Positions 23,258 through 31,089 of a stretch of 64,000 nt of DNA are shown here, one piece after another. Origin of the DNA: Mycobacterium gordonae (GTDB lineage: Bacteria > Actinomycetota > Actinomycetes > Mycobacteriales > Mycobacteriaceae). The notes under the pieces are model-generated. The model did not search any database. It was not told the origin of the DNA and saw only the letters and a program-made list of their open reading frames with translations. The stretch is from contig NZ_LQOY01000249.1 of assembly GCF_002101675.1 (NCBI RefSeq), positions 1 through 64,000 on the forward strand, written 5' to 3'. Every line of letters begins with the position of its first letter. Positions within the stretch are counted from its first letter, which is position 1. Both the position numbers and the translations under genes were made by a program.

Positions 23258-24694
23258 GTGTCCGAGAAGACGCCCGACGACATCTTCAAACTCGCCAGTG
23301 ACGAGCACATCGAATATGTCGATGTCCGCTTCTGTGACCTGCCAGGAACCATGCAGCACTTCACAATTCCGATGTACGCATTCGATGAGAACGTGTTCGA
23401 GGAAGGCCTCGCGTTCGACGGATCCTCGATCCGCGGCTTCCAGTCGATCCACGAGTCCGACATGCTGCTGCTTCCGGATCCGGAGACCGCCACCATCGAC
23501 CCGTTCCGCAAAGCCCCCACGCTGAACGTGAATTTCCACGTGCACGACCCGTTCACACTCGAGCCGTACTCGCGCGATCCGCGCAACGTCGCCCGCAAGG
23601 CCGAGAATTACCTGGTCTCCTCCGGCATCGCCGACACCGCCTATTTCGGCCCGGAGGCCGAGTTCTACATCTTCGATTCGGTGAGTTTCGATTCCCGCAT
23701 CGACGGCGCGTTCTACAAAGTGGACGCGACATCGGGGTGGTGGAATACCGGCGCGGAGAAGGAGTCCGACGGCAGCCCGAACCTCGGATACAAGGTGCGC
23801 CCCAAGGGCGGATATTTCCCGGTAGCCCCGACCGACCACTACGTCGACCTGCGGGACGAGATGCTTACCCATCTGACCAATGCCGGCTTTGCGCTGGAAA
23901 AGGGCCACCACGAGGTGGGCAGCGGCGGCCAGGCCGAGATCAACTACCGGTTCAACACGCTGCTGCACGCTGCCGACGACCACCAGATGTACAAGTACAT
24001 CGTCAAGCAAACCGCTTGGCAGGCAGGCAAAACCGTGACCTTCATGCCCAAGCCGTTGTTCGGCGACAACGGCTCGGGCATGCACTGCCATCAGTCGTTA
24101 TGGAAGGACGGCGTCCCGCTGATGTACGAGGAGGACGGGTACGCCGGACTGTCGGACACGGCGCGACACTACATCGGCGGCTTGCTCTACCACGCGCCCT
24201 CGTTGCTGGCGTTCACCAATCCCACCATCAACTCCTACAAGCGCCTGGTGCCCGGTTACGAAGCTCCCATCAACCTGGTCTACAGCCAACGCAACCGCTC
24301 GGCGTGCGTGCGGATCCCGATCACCGGAAACAACCCGAAGGCAAAGCGGTTGGAGTTCCGCTGTCCCGATGCATCAGGCAACCCGTACCTGTCGTTCGCC
24401 GCGATGTTGATGGCCGGACTGGACGGCATCAAGAACAAGATCGAACCGCCCCCGCCGATCGACAAGGACCTCTACGACCTGCCTCCCGAAGAGGCAGCGG
24501 ACATCGCGCAGGCGCCCACGTCGTTGTCCGCGGTGATCGACCGTCTGGAAGAGGACAGCGAATACCTCACCGAGGGAGGCGTTTTCACACCTGACCTGAT
24601 CCAGACCTGGATCAACTACAAGCGCGACTACGAGCTGGCGCCATTCAATCTGCGGCCCACGGCTTTTGAGTTCGCGCTGTACTACGACGTGTGA
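23258..24694 (+). CDS. Type I glutamine synthetase, GlnA1-like paralogue
   Basis: The 478 residues equal the length of mycobacterial GlnA1 and match it along the whole protein: DGSSIRGFQSIHESDM, YFGPEAEFY, the active-site EKGHHEVGSGGQAEIN (quoted part EVGSGGQAEI), MPKPLFGDNGSGMH and NRSACVRIPITG. The adenylylation site used by GlnE is kept as Tyr406 in LYDLPPEE. It makes glutamine from glutamate, ammonia and ATP. GTG 23258 follows AAAGGAG; the longer upstream frame has no such site. The location is not that of glnA1 in M. tuberculosis (Rv2220), and several segments differ from it (for example NLRPTAFEF at the C-terminus), so I take it as an extra copy rather than the housekeeping gene. It is divergent from the SodC-like gene. 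Confidence 0.9.
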   Translation: MSEKTPDDIFKLASDEHIEYVDVRFCDLPGTMQHFTIPMYAFDENVFEEGLAFDGSSIRGFQSIHESDMLLLPDPETATIDPFRKAPTLNVNFHVHDPFTLEPYSRDPRNVARKAENYLVSSGIADTAYFGPEAEFYIFDSVSFDSRIDGAFYKVDATSGWWNTGAEKESDGSPNLGYKVRPKGGYFPVAPTDHYVDLRDEMLTHLTNAGFALEKGHHEVGSGGQAEINYRFNTLLHAADDHQMYKYIVKQTAWQAGKTVTFMPKPLFGDNGSGMHCHQSLWKDGVPLMYEEDGYAGLSDTARHYIGGLLYHAPSLLAFTNPTINSYKRLVPGYEAPINLVYSQRNRSACVRIPITGNNPKAKRLEFRCPDASGNPYLSFAAMLMAGLDGIKNKIEPPPPIDKDLYDLPPEEAADIAQAPTSLSAVIDRLEEDSEYLTEGGVFTPDLIQTWINYKRDYELAPFNLRPTAFEFALYYDV

Positions 24695-24696
24695 CC

Positions 24697-24709
24697 TACA
24701 GTGGGTTCA
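24697..24709 (+). promoter_or_regulatory. Leaderless promoter of a 44-aa gene
   Basis: TACAGT at 24697-24702 fits TANNNT and is followed after 7 nt by GTG 24710. Confidence 0.5.
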
Positions 24710-24844
24710 GTGAGCCGAGACCAGGAAAACGACACGCCCGACGACAGCGACGACACCCAGGGCAAGGACGCGGTGGTGCCAGAGGCCGGCGAGGGACCGA
24801 TCCCGCCACTGGCCGGCGAACCCCGCCCACCGATCGGGAACTGA
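24710..24844 (+). CDS. Small acidic Pro-rich protein (44 aa), probably leaderless
   Basis: The frame reads VSRDQENDTPDDSDDT, then an acidic linker and IPPLAGEPRPPIGN before TGA 24842. It has no close family that I recognise, is highly acidic at the start and proline-rich at the end, and has strong third-position GC bias. A TANNNT -10 seven bases upstream makes a leaderless start likely. It lies between the glutamine synthetase stop (24694) and the convergent potassium channel stop (24854). Small size and lack of homologues keep confidence moderate. Confidence 0.5.
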   Translation: MSRDQENDTPDDSDDTQGKDAVVPEAGEGPIPPLAGEPRPPIGN

Positions 24845-24853
24845 CGCATCTTC

Positions 24854-26623
24854 TTACACCTCCACGTCGTGCGCCCACCGCGGCGGGCGTACGTCGGGCC
24901 GCCGCGCTGCCGCCAGCGTCGTCGTCCGCTCGCCGTTGACTGCCGTCAACGGGGGCGGCTGGCCCTTGCGCAGCGTCGCGATCAGTTCGCGGTACGGTCC
25001 GATGAGGTAGACGGTGTCGCCGGCTTTGAGCCGGGCGTCCCGGCGTGGGCGCAGCCGGATCGGCCCCTCCGGGCGGATGATCGCGATGACGCGGGTCTGG
25101 GTGGACAGCTCCAGCATCAGCAGTCCGTCCAGCTCGCTGCCGGCCGCGACCAGCATCGCACCGACCATGAAAGAGCGCTGACCCACCCAGAACGTGCCCA
25201 GCACCTGCAGGCCCATCGCCGCCCCGATGAACCAGGGCGCTGCGAGGTCGACGATCGACCGCACGTTCTCGAAGCCGAACCGCCGGTTGATCGCGGTGCC
25301 CAGCGCCCGTCCCTGCACCCGCATGACGATCGGCACCTTGGTGTCGGATCCCAGGATCTCGAGCAACACGATTCCGGTCTCGATGTTCTCCATGTCGTCT
25401 CTGGTGACCACCGCGACTCCGCGGGCATGATCCACGCGGGCCGACTCCAGCGTCTGGCGCATCGTCGAATCACCGAAGATGACCGGCACATCGAGTTCGG
25501 CCACGGTCTGCAGGAACGGATTGTTCTCGTTCTGCTCGACGACCAGGACGTCGTAGCCAGCGGCGGTCAGATCGGTCACCACGCGTACCCCGATGGACCC
25601 GAGTCCGACCACCACGACGTGCCCCCGCATGTGTCGCGCCCGCAGCCGTCCGGTGGTGTTGACGAAGCGCCGCGACAGCAGCAGATCCGCGAGAAACGCG
25701 GTGAGGACAGCGGTGATGATCACCCCGCCGAACATCAACCCGACGGCGAACAGTCGCAGGAACGGGGATTGGTAGGCGAAACTGAAATCGCCGTAGCCGA
25801 CGGTAGTGATGGTCTCGGAGGCGAAGTACAGGGCGTCGAGCCACGACAGTTCCGGGTTGTGGTGCCCCAGGCGCACCACCACCGTCGAGCCGAGCGTCAG
25901 CAACAGCGTGAACAACAGCGAGGGATAGACCAGCGGATTGAGGTCGTCGCGCATGGCGCGGAGCGCGTCGATCGCGCGTCGCGTCCGGGAGTGGCGGGAG
26001 CGGGTCGCACTCGGCGGCGGCACGGTGATGCCGCGGGCCTCCAACTCGTCCTTGACGCCGATCATCGAGGTCCAGTCACCGGCGTAGACCTGCTGATCCC
26101 GCCCGGGGCAAGGCACCACCTCACCGGGCACGGGAGAGTTCCTACCGTGTACCACCGCCACCGGCGCCAGGTCGGCATAAAGTTCGCGCAGCGTTGCGTC
26201 GTGCGAGGCCTCGGATCCCCAGACGACGAATTCGATTCCAGCAGCTTCGAATTGGTGGGCGTTACGGGACAGGACCGCCTCGACGATGGAGGGTGTCGCC
26301 AGGTCGGCGAGGTCCAGAATCGCGCCGGGGCCGTTGACGCCGGCCACCCCTCTGCGCAGCACCTCGTTCGCCAATCGCGCCACCACGCGTACGTTCGGAC
26401 TGAATTCTCGCGCCAGCAAAGCAATTTCGAGGTTCACCGCGTCGTTGGGCCCGGCGCAGACCACGGCGCGGGCGCGGTGCACGCCGGCGGCGCGTAGATC
26501 GGCGGCGGTGTTGATCTTGATGATCCGCGCGCCGGCGCCCCTGAGTTCCTCGGCGATCGTCTTCGACAGCGGGTCGTCGCCGCTGACGATGATCTCGCGG
26601 TGAAATTGAAAGACCTCGCCCAT
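24854..26623 (-). CDS. Potassium channel with RCK/TrkA domains on both sides
   Basis: The 589-residue protein has an N-terminal Rossmann-like RCK domain (residues 10-200), two membrane helices (about 232-252 and 288-316) around a selectivity filter TTVGYGDF at 273-280, then a C-terminal TrkA-N domain with the nucleotide loop VGLGSIGV and a TrkA-C domain. It should conduct K+ and be gated by nucleotides or Ca2+ bound to the RCK domains. An RCK in front of the pore as well as behind it is less usual than the common pore-RCK order. ATG 26623 is chosen because AGGA lies six bases upstream (ATG 26629 would abut it). No kup or trk partner is adjacent. Confidence 0.88.
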   Translation of the reverse strand: MGEVFQFHREIIVSGDDPLSKTIAEELRGAGARIIKINTAADLRAAGVHRARAVVCAGPNDAVNLEIALLAREFSPNVRVVARLANEVLRRGVAGVNGPGAILDLADLATPSIVEAVLSRNAHQFEAAGIEFVVWGSEASHDATLRELYADLAPVAVVHGRNSPVPGEVVPCPGRDQQVYAGDWTSMIGVKDELEARGITVPPPSATRSRHSRTRRAIDALRAMRDDLNPLVYPSLLFTLLLTLGSTVVVRLGHHNPELSWLDALYFASETITTVGYGDFSFAYQSPFLRLFAVGLMFGGVIITAVLTAFLADLLLSRRFVNTTGRLRARHMRGHVVVVGLGSIGVRVVTDLTAAGYDVLVVEQNENNPFLQTVAELDVPVIFGDSTMRQTLESARVDHARGVAVVTRDDMENIETGIVLLEILGSDTKVPIVMRVQGRALGTAINRRFGFENVRSIVDLAAPWFIGAAMGLQVLGTFWVGQRSFMVGAMLVAAGSELDGLLMLELSTQTRVIAIIRPEGPIRLRPRRDARLKAGDTVYLIGPYRELIATLRKGQPPPLTAVNGERTTTLAAARRPDVRPPRWAHDVEV

Positions 26624-26858
26624 ATCCATTCCTGTGTAGTCCCTATGACTATCGGTCACCGGGTCGGATCGTGCCACCGGAAGCGGTGCTTTCAGATTTC
26701 GAATCTCGAAGGCCCGCAGGCACACTGGACAACGTGCAACGAGATCGACCCAAGCCGGTCACCCGCATGCAATGTTGGCGGTGACAATCGCCGGTGTTTT
26801 CTCCGGACGGGATGCCGAACCGGGACTAGATCCACACCGCACGTGGTTGGACCACAAC

Positions 26859-27785
26859 ATGACCATTCGACTCGGACTGCAGATTCCCAACTTCTCCTAC
26901 GGCACACCGGTCGCCGAACTCTTCCCCGCCGTCAAGGCCCAGGCGCAGGAGGCCGAGAGCGCCGGATTCGACACCGTGCTATTGATGGACCACTTCTACC
27001 AGTTGCCCGGACTGGGCGAACCCGACGAACCCATGCTGGAGGCGTACACGGCCCTGGGCGCTCTGGCCACCGCCACCGAGCGGGTGCAGCTGTCGACGCT
27101 GGTGACCGGCAACACCTATCGCAACCCGACGTTGCTGGCCAAGCAGATGACGACACTGGACGTGGTGAGCGCGGGACGGGCGATCCTCGGTATCGGAGCC
27201 GGCTGGTTCGAGCTGGAACACCGTCAGTTGGGCTTCGACTTCGACACCTTCACCGAGCGGTTCGAGAAGCTCGAAGAGGCGCTGCAGATCATCCTGCCGA
27301 TGTTCCACGGCGAGCGGCCCAGCTTTTCGGGCAAGTGGTACCACACCGAGAATGCGGTCAACGAGCCCCGCTTCCGCGACCACATCCCGGTCATGCTCGG
27401 CGGCAGCGGCGAGAAGAAGACGTTCCGCCTGGCCGCCCGGTATGCCGACCACCTCAACATCATCGCCGACATCGACGCGTTGCCGGCCAAACTCGACGTG
27501 CTGCGCCAGCGCTGCGCCGAAATCGACCGAGACCCGGCCACATTGGAGACCAGCTGCCTGCTGACCGTGGTGCTGGACGGGTACGGCGCACCGAAGGACA
27601 TCGGCGAAGCGCGCGGTGGACGGGCCGTCACCGGACCGGTCGAACGGGTCGCCGAGGAGATCAAGCGGCGGGTGCTCGATGCCGGGATCGACGGTGTGAT
27701 CGTCAACCTGCCGACGCACCGCTACACCCCCGGTGTCATCACCACGCTGGGTGATGCGCTCAAGCCGCTCGTCGACGCCGGTTAA
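26859..27785 (+). CDS. LLM-class F420-dependent oxidoreductase
   Basis: The 308 residues match luciferase-like TIM-barrel oxidoreductases of the mycobacterial F420 type: MTIRLGLQIPNFSYG at the start, LLMDHFYQLPG, STLVTGNTYRNPTLLAKQ, GIGAGWFELEH and PVMLGGSGEKKTFRLAARYAD (first part PVMLGGSGEKKT). It would transfer hydride between F420H2 and an unknown substrate in the cytosol. ATG 26859 starts the conserved region; the frame is open upstream to 26772 but that part is not conserved in the family. It is divergent from the potassium channel gene with 235 bases between. Confidence 0.87.
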   Translation: MTIRLGLQIPNFSYGTPVAELFPAVKAQAQEAESAGFDTVLLMDHFYQLPGLGEPDEPMLEAYTALGALATATERVQLSTLVTGNTYRNPTLLAKQMTTLDVVSAGRAILGIGAGWFELEHRQLGFDFDTFTERFEKLEEALQIILPMFHGERPSFSGKWYHTENAVNEPRFRDHIPVMLGGSGEKKTFRLAARYADHLNIIADIDALPAKLDVLRQRCAEIDRDPATLETSCLLTVVLDGYGAPKDIGEARGGRAVTGPVERVAEEIKRRVLDAGIDGVIVNLPTHRYTPGVITTLGDALKPLVDAG

Positions 27786-28014
27786 GCTCCTCGAGTGAAG
27801 CGCCCCTGGCGATCGCCGCTACGGGCTCGGCCGCATTGGCGTTGCGGCGTTCCGCCTTTGGGGTCCAACTCGCGGAGTCGCACCCGGTCGAGCCCTCGCC
27901 AATTTGCCACGAAGCGGCCGCCTTCACTTCAAAATCACTGCTTATCAAGGGGTTTGATTCCGGGACGCAGGATGACCTGCGGACCTATCTGTAGCACGGC
28001 GATTGGAGACTCAG

Positions 28015-28554
28015 GTGGAGTTGAATGCGGGCGACCGGGTAAACGCTCGGACGCTGACGACGATCGAAGGCACGGATATCACGATCCCCGCCGAGGCGGG
28101 GCTTGTGCATTTGCAGTTCCGGCGGTTCGCGGGGTGCCCGATCTGCACCCTGCACCTGCGTGAGGTCGCGCGCCGGGTCGACGAGATCACCACCGCCGGA
28201 GTGAGGGAGGTGGTGGTATTTCACTCTGCCGCCGACGCTCTTCGGCGCTACCAGGCCGACCTGCCCTTCGCCGTCGTGGCCGACCCCGATCGGGAGTTGT
28301 ACGACGAGTTCGGTGTCGGATCTTCGCTGCGTGCGCTCCTTCATCCGCAAGTGGTGCGGGCGGCCCGCCGAGGTGCGCGGCAGATGCGGTCAGTGCGATC
28401 GGTCGTCGGAAGCCTGGCCCCCACAGAGAACCACCTGGGTAAGCCGGCGGACTTCCTGATCGGGCCGGACGGCGTCGTACGCGCGCGCAAGTACGGCGAG
28501 CATGCCGACGATCAATGGTCGGTGGACGAACTCCTGCAGCTGGCCGCCCGGTAA
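28015..28554 (+). CDS. Peroxiredoxin-like (AhpC/TSA) family protein
   Basis: The 179-residue protein has a thioredoxin fold with Cys41 and Cys44 in RFAGCPICTLH, where the first Cys corresponds to the peroxidatic or thioredoxin-type active site, and the family segments VVVFHSAADAL and GKPADFLIGPDG. It probably reduces a peroxide or disulfide. GTG 28015 is preferred because GGAG at 28004-28007 lies seven bases upstream; TTG 28003 would add four residues. It ends at a strong terminator before convergent whiB3 and is the last gene of the accessory block. Confidence 0.82.
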   Translation: MELNAGDRVNARTLTTIEGTDITIPAEAGLVHLQFRRFAGCPICTLHLREVARRVDEITTAGVREVVVFHSAADALRRYQADLPFAVVADPDRELYDEFGVGSSLRALLHPQVVRAARRGARQMRSVRSVVGSLAPTENHLGKPADFLIGPDGVVRARKYGEHADDQWSVDELLQLAAR

Positions 28555-28573
28555 GGTCTCCCGGAACAGAACA

Positions 28574-28601
28574 CAGGCCCGGGGTACTTCACCCGGGCCT
28601 G
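28574..28601. terminator. Bidirectional terminator before whiB3
   Basis: CAGGCCCGGG (28574-28583) pairs with CCCGGGCCTG (28592-28601) around an 8-base loop between convergent genes ending at 28554 and 28618. Confidence 0.8.
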
Positions 28602-28617
28602 CGTCGTCTTACGTCAA

Positions 28618-28926
28618 TCAGGCCGAGCGGCGAATTCCGCGGCTGCGTCCGATGGAGCCCTTGAGCAGCATGTCGCGTTCGGATTCCGACAGGCCGCCCC
28701 ACACCCCGTAGGGCTCGCCGACATCCAGCGCGTGGGTGCGGCATTCGTCGATCACCGGGCAGCGCCGGCACATCTCCTTGGCCCGCTGTTCGCGCTGCAT
28801 CCGTGCGCGACCCCGCTCGCCATCGGGGTGGAAGAACATCGAGGAGTCGACGCCGCGGCACAACCCCTGCAACTGCCAGTTCCAGATGTCGGCGTTGGGT
28901 CCAGGAAGTTGTTCCGGCTGTGGCAT
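28618..28926 (-). CDS. whiB3: Redox-sensing Fe-S transcriptional regulator WhiB3
   Basis: The 102 residues begin MPQPEQLPGPNADIWNWQLQ and are nearly identical to M. tuberculosis WhiB3 as I remember it. The 4Fe-4S cluster ligands are Cys23, Cys53, Cys56 and Cys62, followed by the GVWGG turn and a basic C-terminus for DNA binding. WhiB3 senses NO, O2 and intracellular redox state and controls polyketide and triacylglycerol lipid synthesis in association with SigA. ATG 28926 is chosen by this match; upstream codons in frame are not conserved. A promoter with a roughly 100-nt leader is predicted upstream. Confidence 0.97.
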   Translation of the reverse strand: MPQPEQLPGPNADIWNWQLQGLCRGVDSSMFFHPDGERGRARMQREQRAKEMCRRCPVIDECRTHALDVGEPYGVWGGLSESERDMLLKGSIGRSRGIRRSA

Positions 28927-29035
28927 TGCTGATTCCCTCTCTGCACGGCACACCTGAGCGGGCAGGCTCGCGAACGAGGCGAGTTGTGCAACTGAATGGC
29001 AGTGGCGTCATCGATGACTACACCGAACACGATAG

Positions 29036-29065
29036 ACGCTAGGTGGGCTATCGAAATGCAGTCAA
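29036..29065 (-). promoter_or_regulatory. whiB3 promoter
   Basis: On the minus strand TTGACT (29065-29060) and TAGCGT (29041-29036) are separated by 18 bases, a good SigA-type promoter. Transcription would begin near 29029, leaving about 103 nt of leader before ATG 28926. Confidence 0.55.
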
Positions 29066-29331
29066 TAGGCGCGTGGTGTGGTGAAATACGTGCCCGTTGT
29101 ATGAGAATTAACTCGGCGTTCATCTGTGACGCTTTTGCCGAAGGCTAGGTGTGCTAACCGGATCCGGTTGTAAGCCTAAAATGCCTGTTCAGCAGGGTAG
29201 TGTGAGCAACCTGTAATTGGCGCAAAAGCCCCCGTGGGTAATATTCCGGTAACACAGAGCGCACAAACTTTTTACCAATGAGGAGCAGATATCACGCTGA
29301 TTGAAACCTGTCCTACGGGCACATTTGAACA

Positions 29332-29353
29332 ACCACCGTCCGGCGCCGGTGGT
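29332..29353. terminator. Possible terminator downstream of PPE gene
   Basis: ACCACCG (29332-29338) and CGGTGGT (29347-29353) form a 7-bp stem about 20 bases after the PPE stop codon at 29373. Confidence 0.35.
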
Positions 29354-29372
29354 GGAAGAAAGGGTCCCAGCG

Positions 29373-30617
29373 TCAGGCGGCCTGGCCGATCCCGAGCTGG
29401 GCGCCCAACTGCTGGGCCAGACTGAGTAACTGGGCCGCCAACGCCGGGTTGCTGGCCTGAAGCTGCGCGAAGGCCCCGAACAACTGCGCGGCCAGCTGCG
29501 GATTGCTCTGCACCTGTGCGACCAGGCTCAGGACCAGCTCCGGGTTATTGGACAAGAGGGCGAACGTCGTGGTCAGCAGTGCCGGATTGGCGGCAAGCAG
29601 CGGCACGATCTGGTTCAGCAATGCCGGATTAGCCAGCGAAGCCTGCAGGAGGTTGTTCAGTACCTGCGGGTTGGCGGCCACCGTCGCGAGTTGCTGGGCA
29701 AGCGCATCCTGAACCGGGCCGAGGGTAGCCACCAACTGGCCCGTGGCCGTCGCTGCCACCGCGTTCGCCGCCGTCGCAATCTGTGTGGCGATGGGCGCGA
29801 TGGCCGCGTTCGCCGCGGCGACCACAGGGGTTGCGGCGATCGCCTTGGCCACGGGCGCAACGGCCGCGTTGGCGCTTGCCGCCACCGAGGCCGCCGTAGT
29901 TGTGACCGCCTTCGCAGCGGGCGCTATGGCCGCGCTGACGGCGTAGCCCACCTTCCCGATCCCGTCATTGAATGTCGCTATCGCGCCCAGCCCGACGAGC
30001 GCCGCGATCAGCCCGTACTCCACGGCCGTGGCAGCCGGAGCGGGTGGCAACGCGGCCGTTTCGAGTCCGGCCGCCGCGGCGACCTGGCCGGGCAGAGCTT
30101 TCAGTGCGCTCTGCCACGGCACCAACTGCTCGGCGATCGCGCTGGCGCCGCCGTGGTACTCCACCATCGCTGCCACATCCTTGGCCCACATCTCTTCGTA
30201 TTCAAACTCTTTGGCCGCGATCGCCGGTGCGTTGAGTCCGAAGATGTTCGACAGTGCCAGCGAGACCACCCTGTTTCGGTTGATCGAGATTTCGACCGGA
30301 TGCACGACGGCGGCGCGGGCCAGTTCGTAGACGTTGGCCACCGCTTTGGCTCCCGTGGCTGCACCCCCGGCCTGGGTGGCGGCCCCGCCGAGCCAGTCCG
30401 CGTAGCGCAGGGCGACCGCGGTCATCGCCAGCGCGGCGTTCCCCTGCCAGGCTGAAGCCGCCAGGTCTGAGATCAGTGACCTGAACGACTGGAACGCCGA
30501 ACCCAGTTCGTCAGCCAGTCCATCCCATGCCGCTGCGGCGGCCAGCATAGGTCCCGGGCCCGCACCGGCGTACATCTGCGCTGAAGTGACCTCCGGCGCC
30601 GACAGCAAGAAACTCAT
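29373..30617 (-). CDS. PPE-family protein with Asn-Pro repeat tail
   Basis: The first 180 residues form a PPE domain: APEVTSAQMYAGAGPGPML at the start, the WxG turn SAWQG, and FGLNAPAIAAKEFEYEEMW. It is followed by a hydrophobic stretch, an Ala/Val/Thr-rich segment (residues 220-310), and a tail of about six units of 14-17 residues punctuated by NPxLL or NPxL (ANPALLNQIVPLL, NNPELVLSLV). PPE proteins are exported by type VII secretion, usually as dimers with a PE partner, but no PE gene is adjacent. ATG 30617 starts MSFLLSAPEV; upstream codons are not PPE-like. It is a paralogue of the next gene and shares upstream sequence with it. Length is 414 residues. Confidence 0.85.
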   Translation of the reverse strand: MSFLLSAPEVTSAQMYAGAGPGPMLAAAAAWDGLADELGSAFQSFRSLISDLAASAWQGNAALAMTAVALRYADWLGGAATQAGGAATGAKAVANVYELARAAVVHPVEISINRNRVVSLALSNIFGLNAPAIAAKEFEYEEMWAKDVAAMVEYHGGASAIAEQLVPWQSALKALPGQVAAAAGLETAALPPAPAATAVEYGLIAALVGLGAIATFNDGIGKVGYAVSAAIAPAAKAVTTTAASVAASANAAVAPVAKAIAATPVVAAANAAIAPIATQIATAANAVAATATGQLVATLGPVQDALAQQLATVAANPQVLNNLLQASLANPALLNQIVPLLAANPALLTTTFALLSNNPELVLSLVAQVQSNPQLAAQLFGAFAQLQASNPALAAQLLSLAQQLGAQLGIGQAA

Positions 30618-31089
30618 CGCAATATTCCTTCCTGGCCGGCCGTCCCGACCTGACCGTCTCCCGATGACGGCCTCGAGGATTACTACTTTCCGGGCCCCCG
30701 GTTTGTACTCATGCTGCCGCCTCCATCGGCGCCGAATGCGAGACGGTCGCCCGCCGCGCACCGACAGTCGCCGCCATTCCCTCTCCGCTCGCCGTCATTA
30801 CGCACCACATCCTTTGGCTGAAGCGCTCGGCGATCACCGCTGACTCGGGAATCTTGACAGGAAAAACATAATGGTGATCAACCCCGAAGCGTTAGCCATT
30901 TTCCGAAACTCAGAGAAAAAAAGACCGGACAGACGAGTCCCCGGCTCGCACCGTGTTCCGTCCGGCCGAGTCGAGTCCGACGACCGGGCCGTCTGTTCTG
31001 TCGGCGGTCGAATTCGATGAATTGGCGCATTTTCAAAGCGGCCCACGACTTCCCTGCCACCGAGAGTCGATCAAGCGATTTCCGACACG
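30618..31089. other. 472-base spacer between the two PPE genes
   Basis: The first 50 bases (CTTCCTGGCCGGCC and neighbours) match the region upstream of the second PPE gene, and AAACATAATGGTG near 30865-30877 recurs at 32664-32676. No gene is supported; a minus-strand frame at 30834-31046 has no family and atypical composition. Confidence 0.55.

Larger units (their letters stand above)
28927..29372. other. 446-base whiB3 upstream region
   Basis: No gene is seen. It contains the whiB3 promoter (29036-29065), the perfect palindromes GTCATCGATGAC (29007-29018) and AACCGGATCCGGTT (29156-29169), and locally AT-rich sequence that is unusual for this window and fits binding by nucleoid-associated regulators. 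Confidence 0.6.

Noticed and set aside
24470..24694. Loss of the GlnE adenylylation tyrosine in the extra glutamine synthetase
   Set aside because: The C-terminal NLRPTAFEF differs from the GlnA1 NIRPHPYEF, but the adenylylated Tyr is the one in LYDLPPEE, 73 residues from the end (Tyr406), and it is present.
27760..27948. Minus-strand 62-codon frame between the F420-type oxidoreductase and the peroxiredoxin-like gene
   Set aside because: It overlaps the oxidoreductase stop, has no ribosome-binding site and no recognisable family; the sequence was also checked for a tRNA-Ser-like fold and the T-loop is missing.
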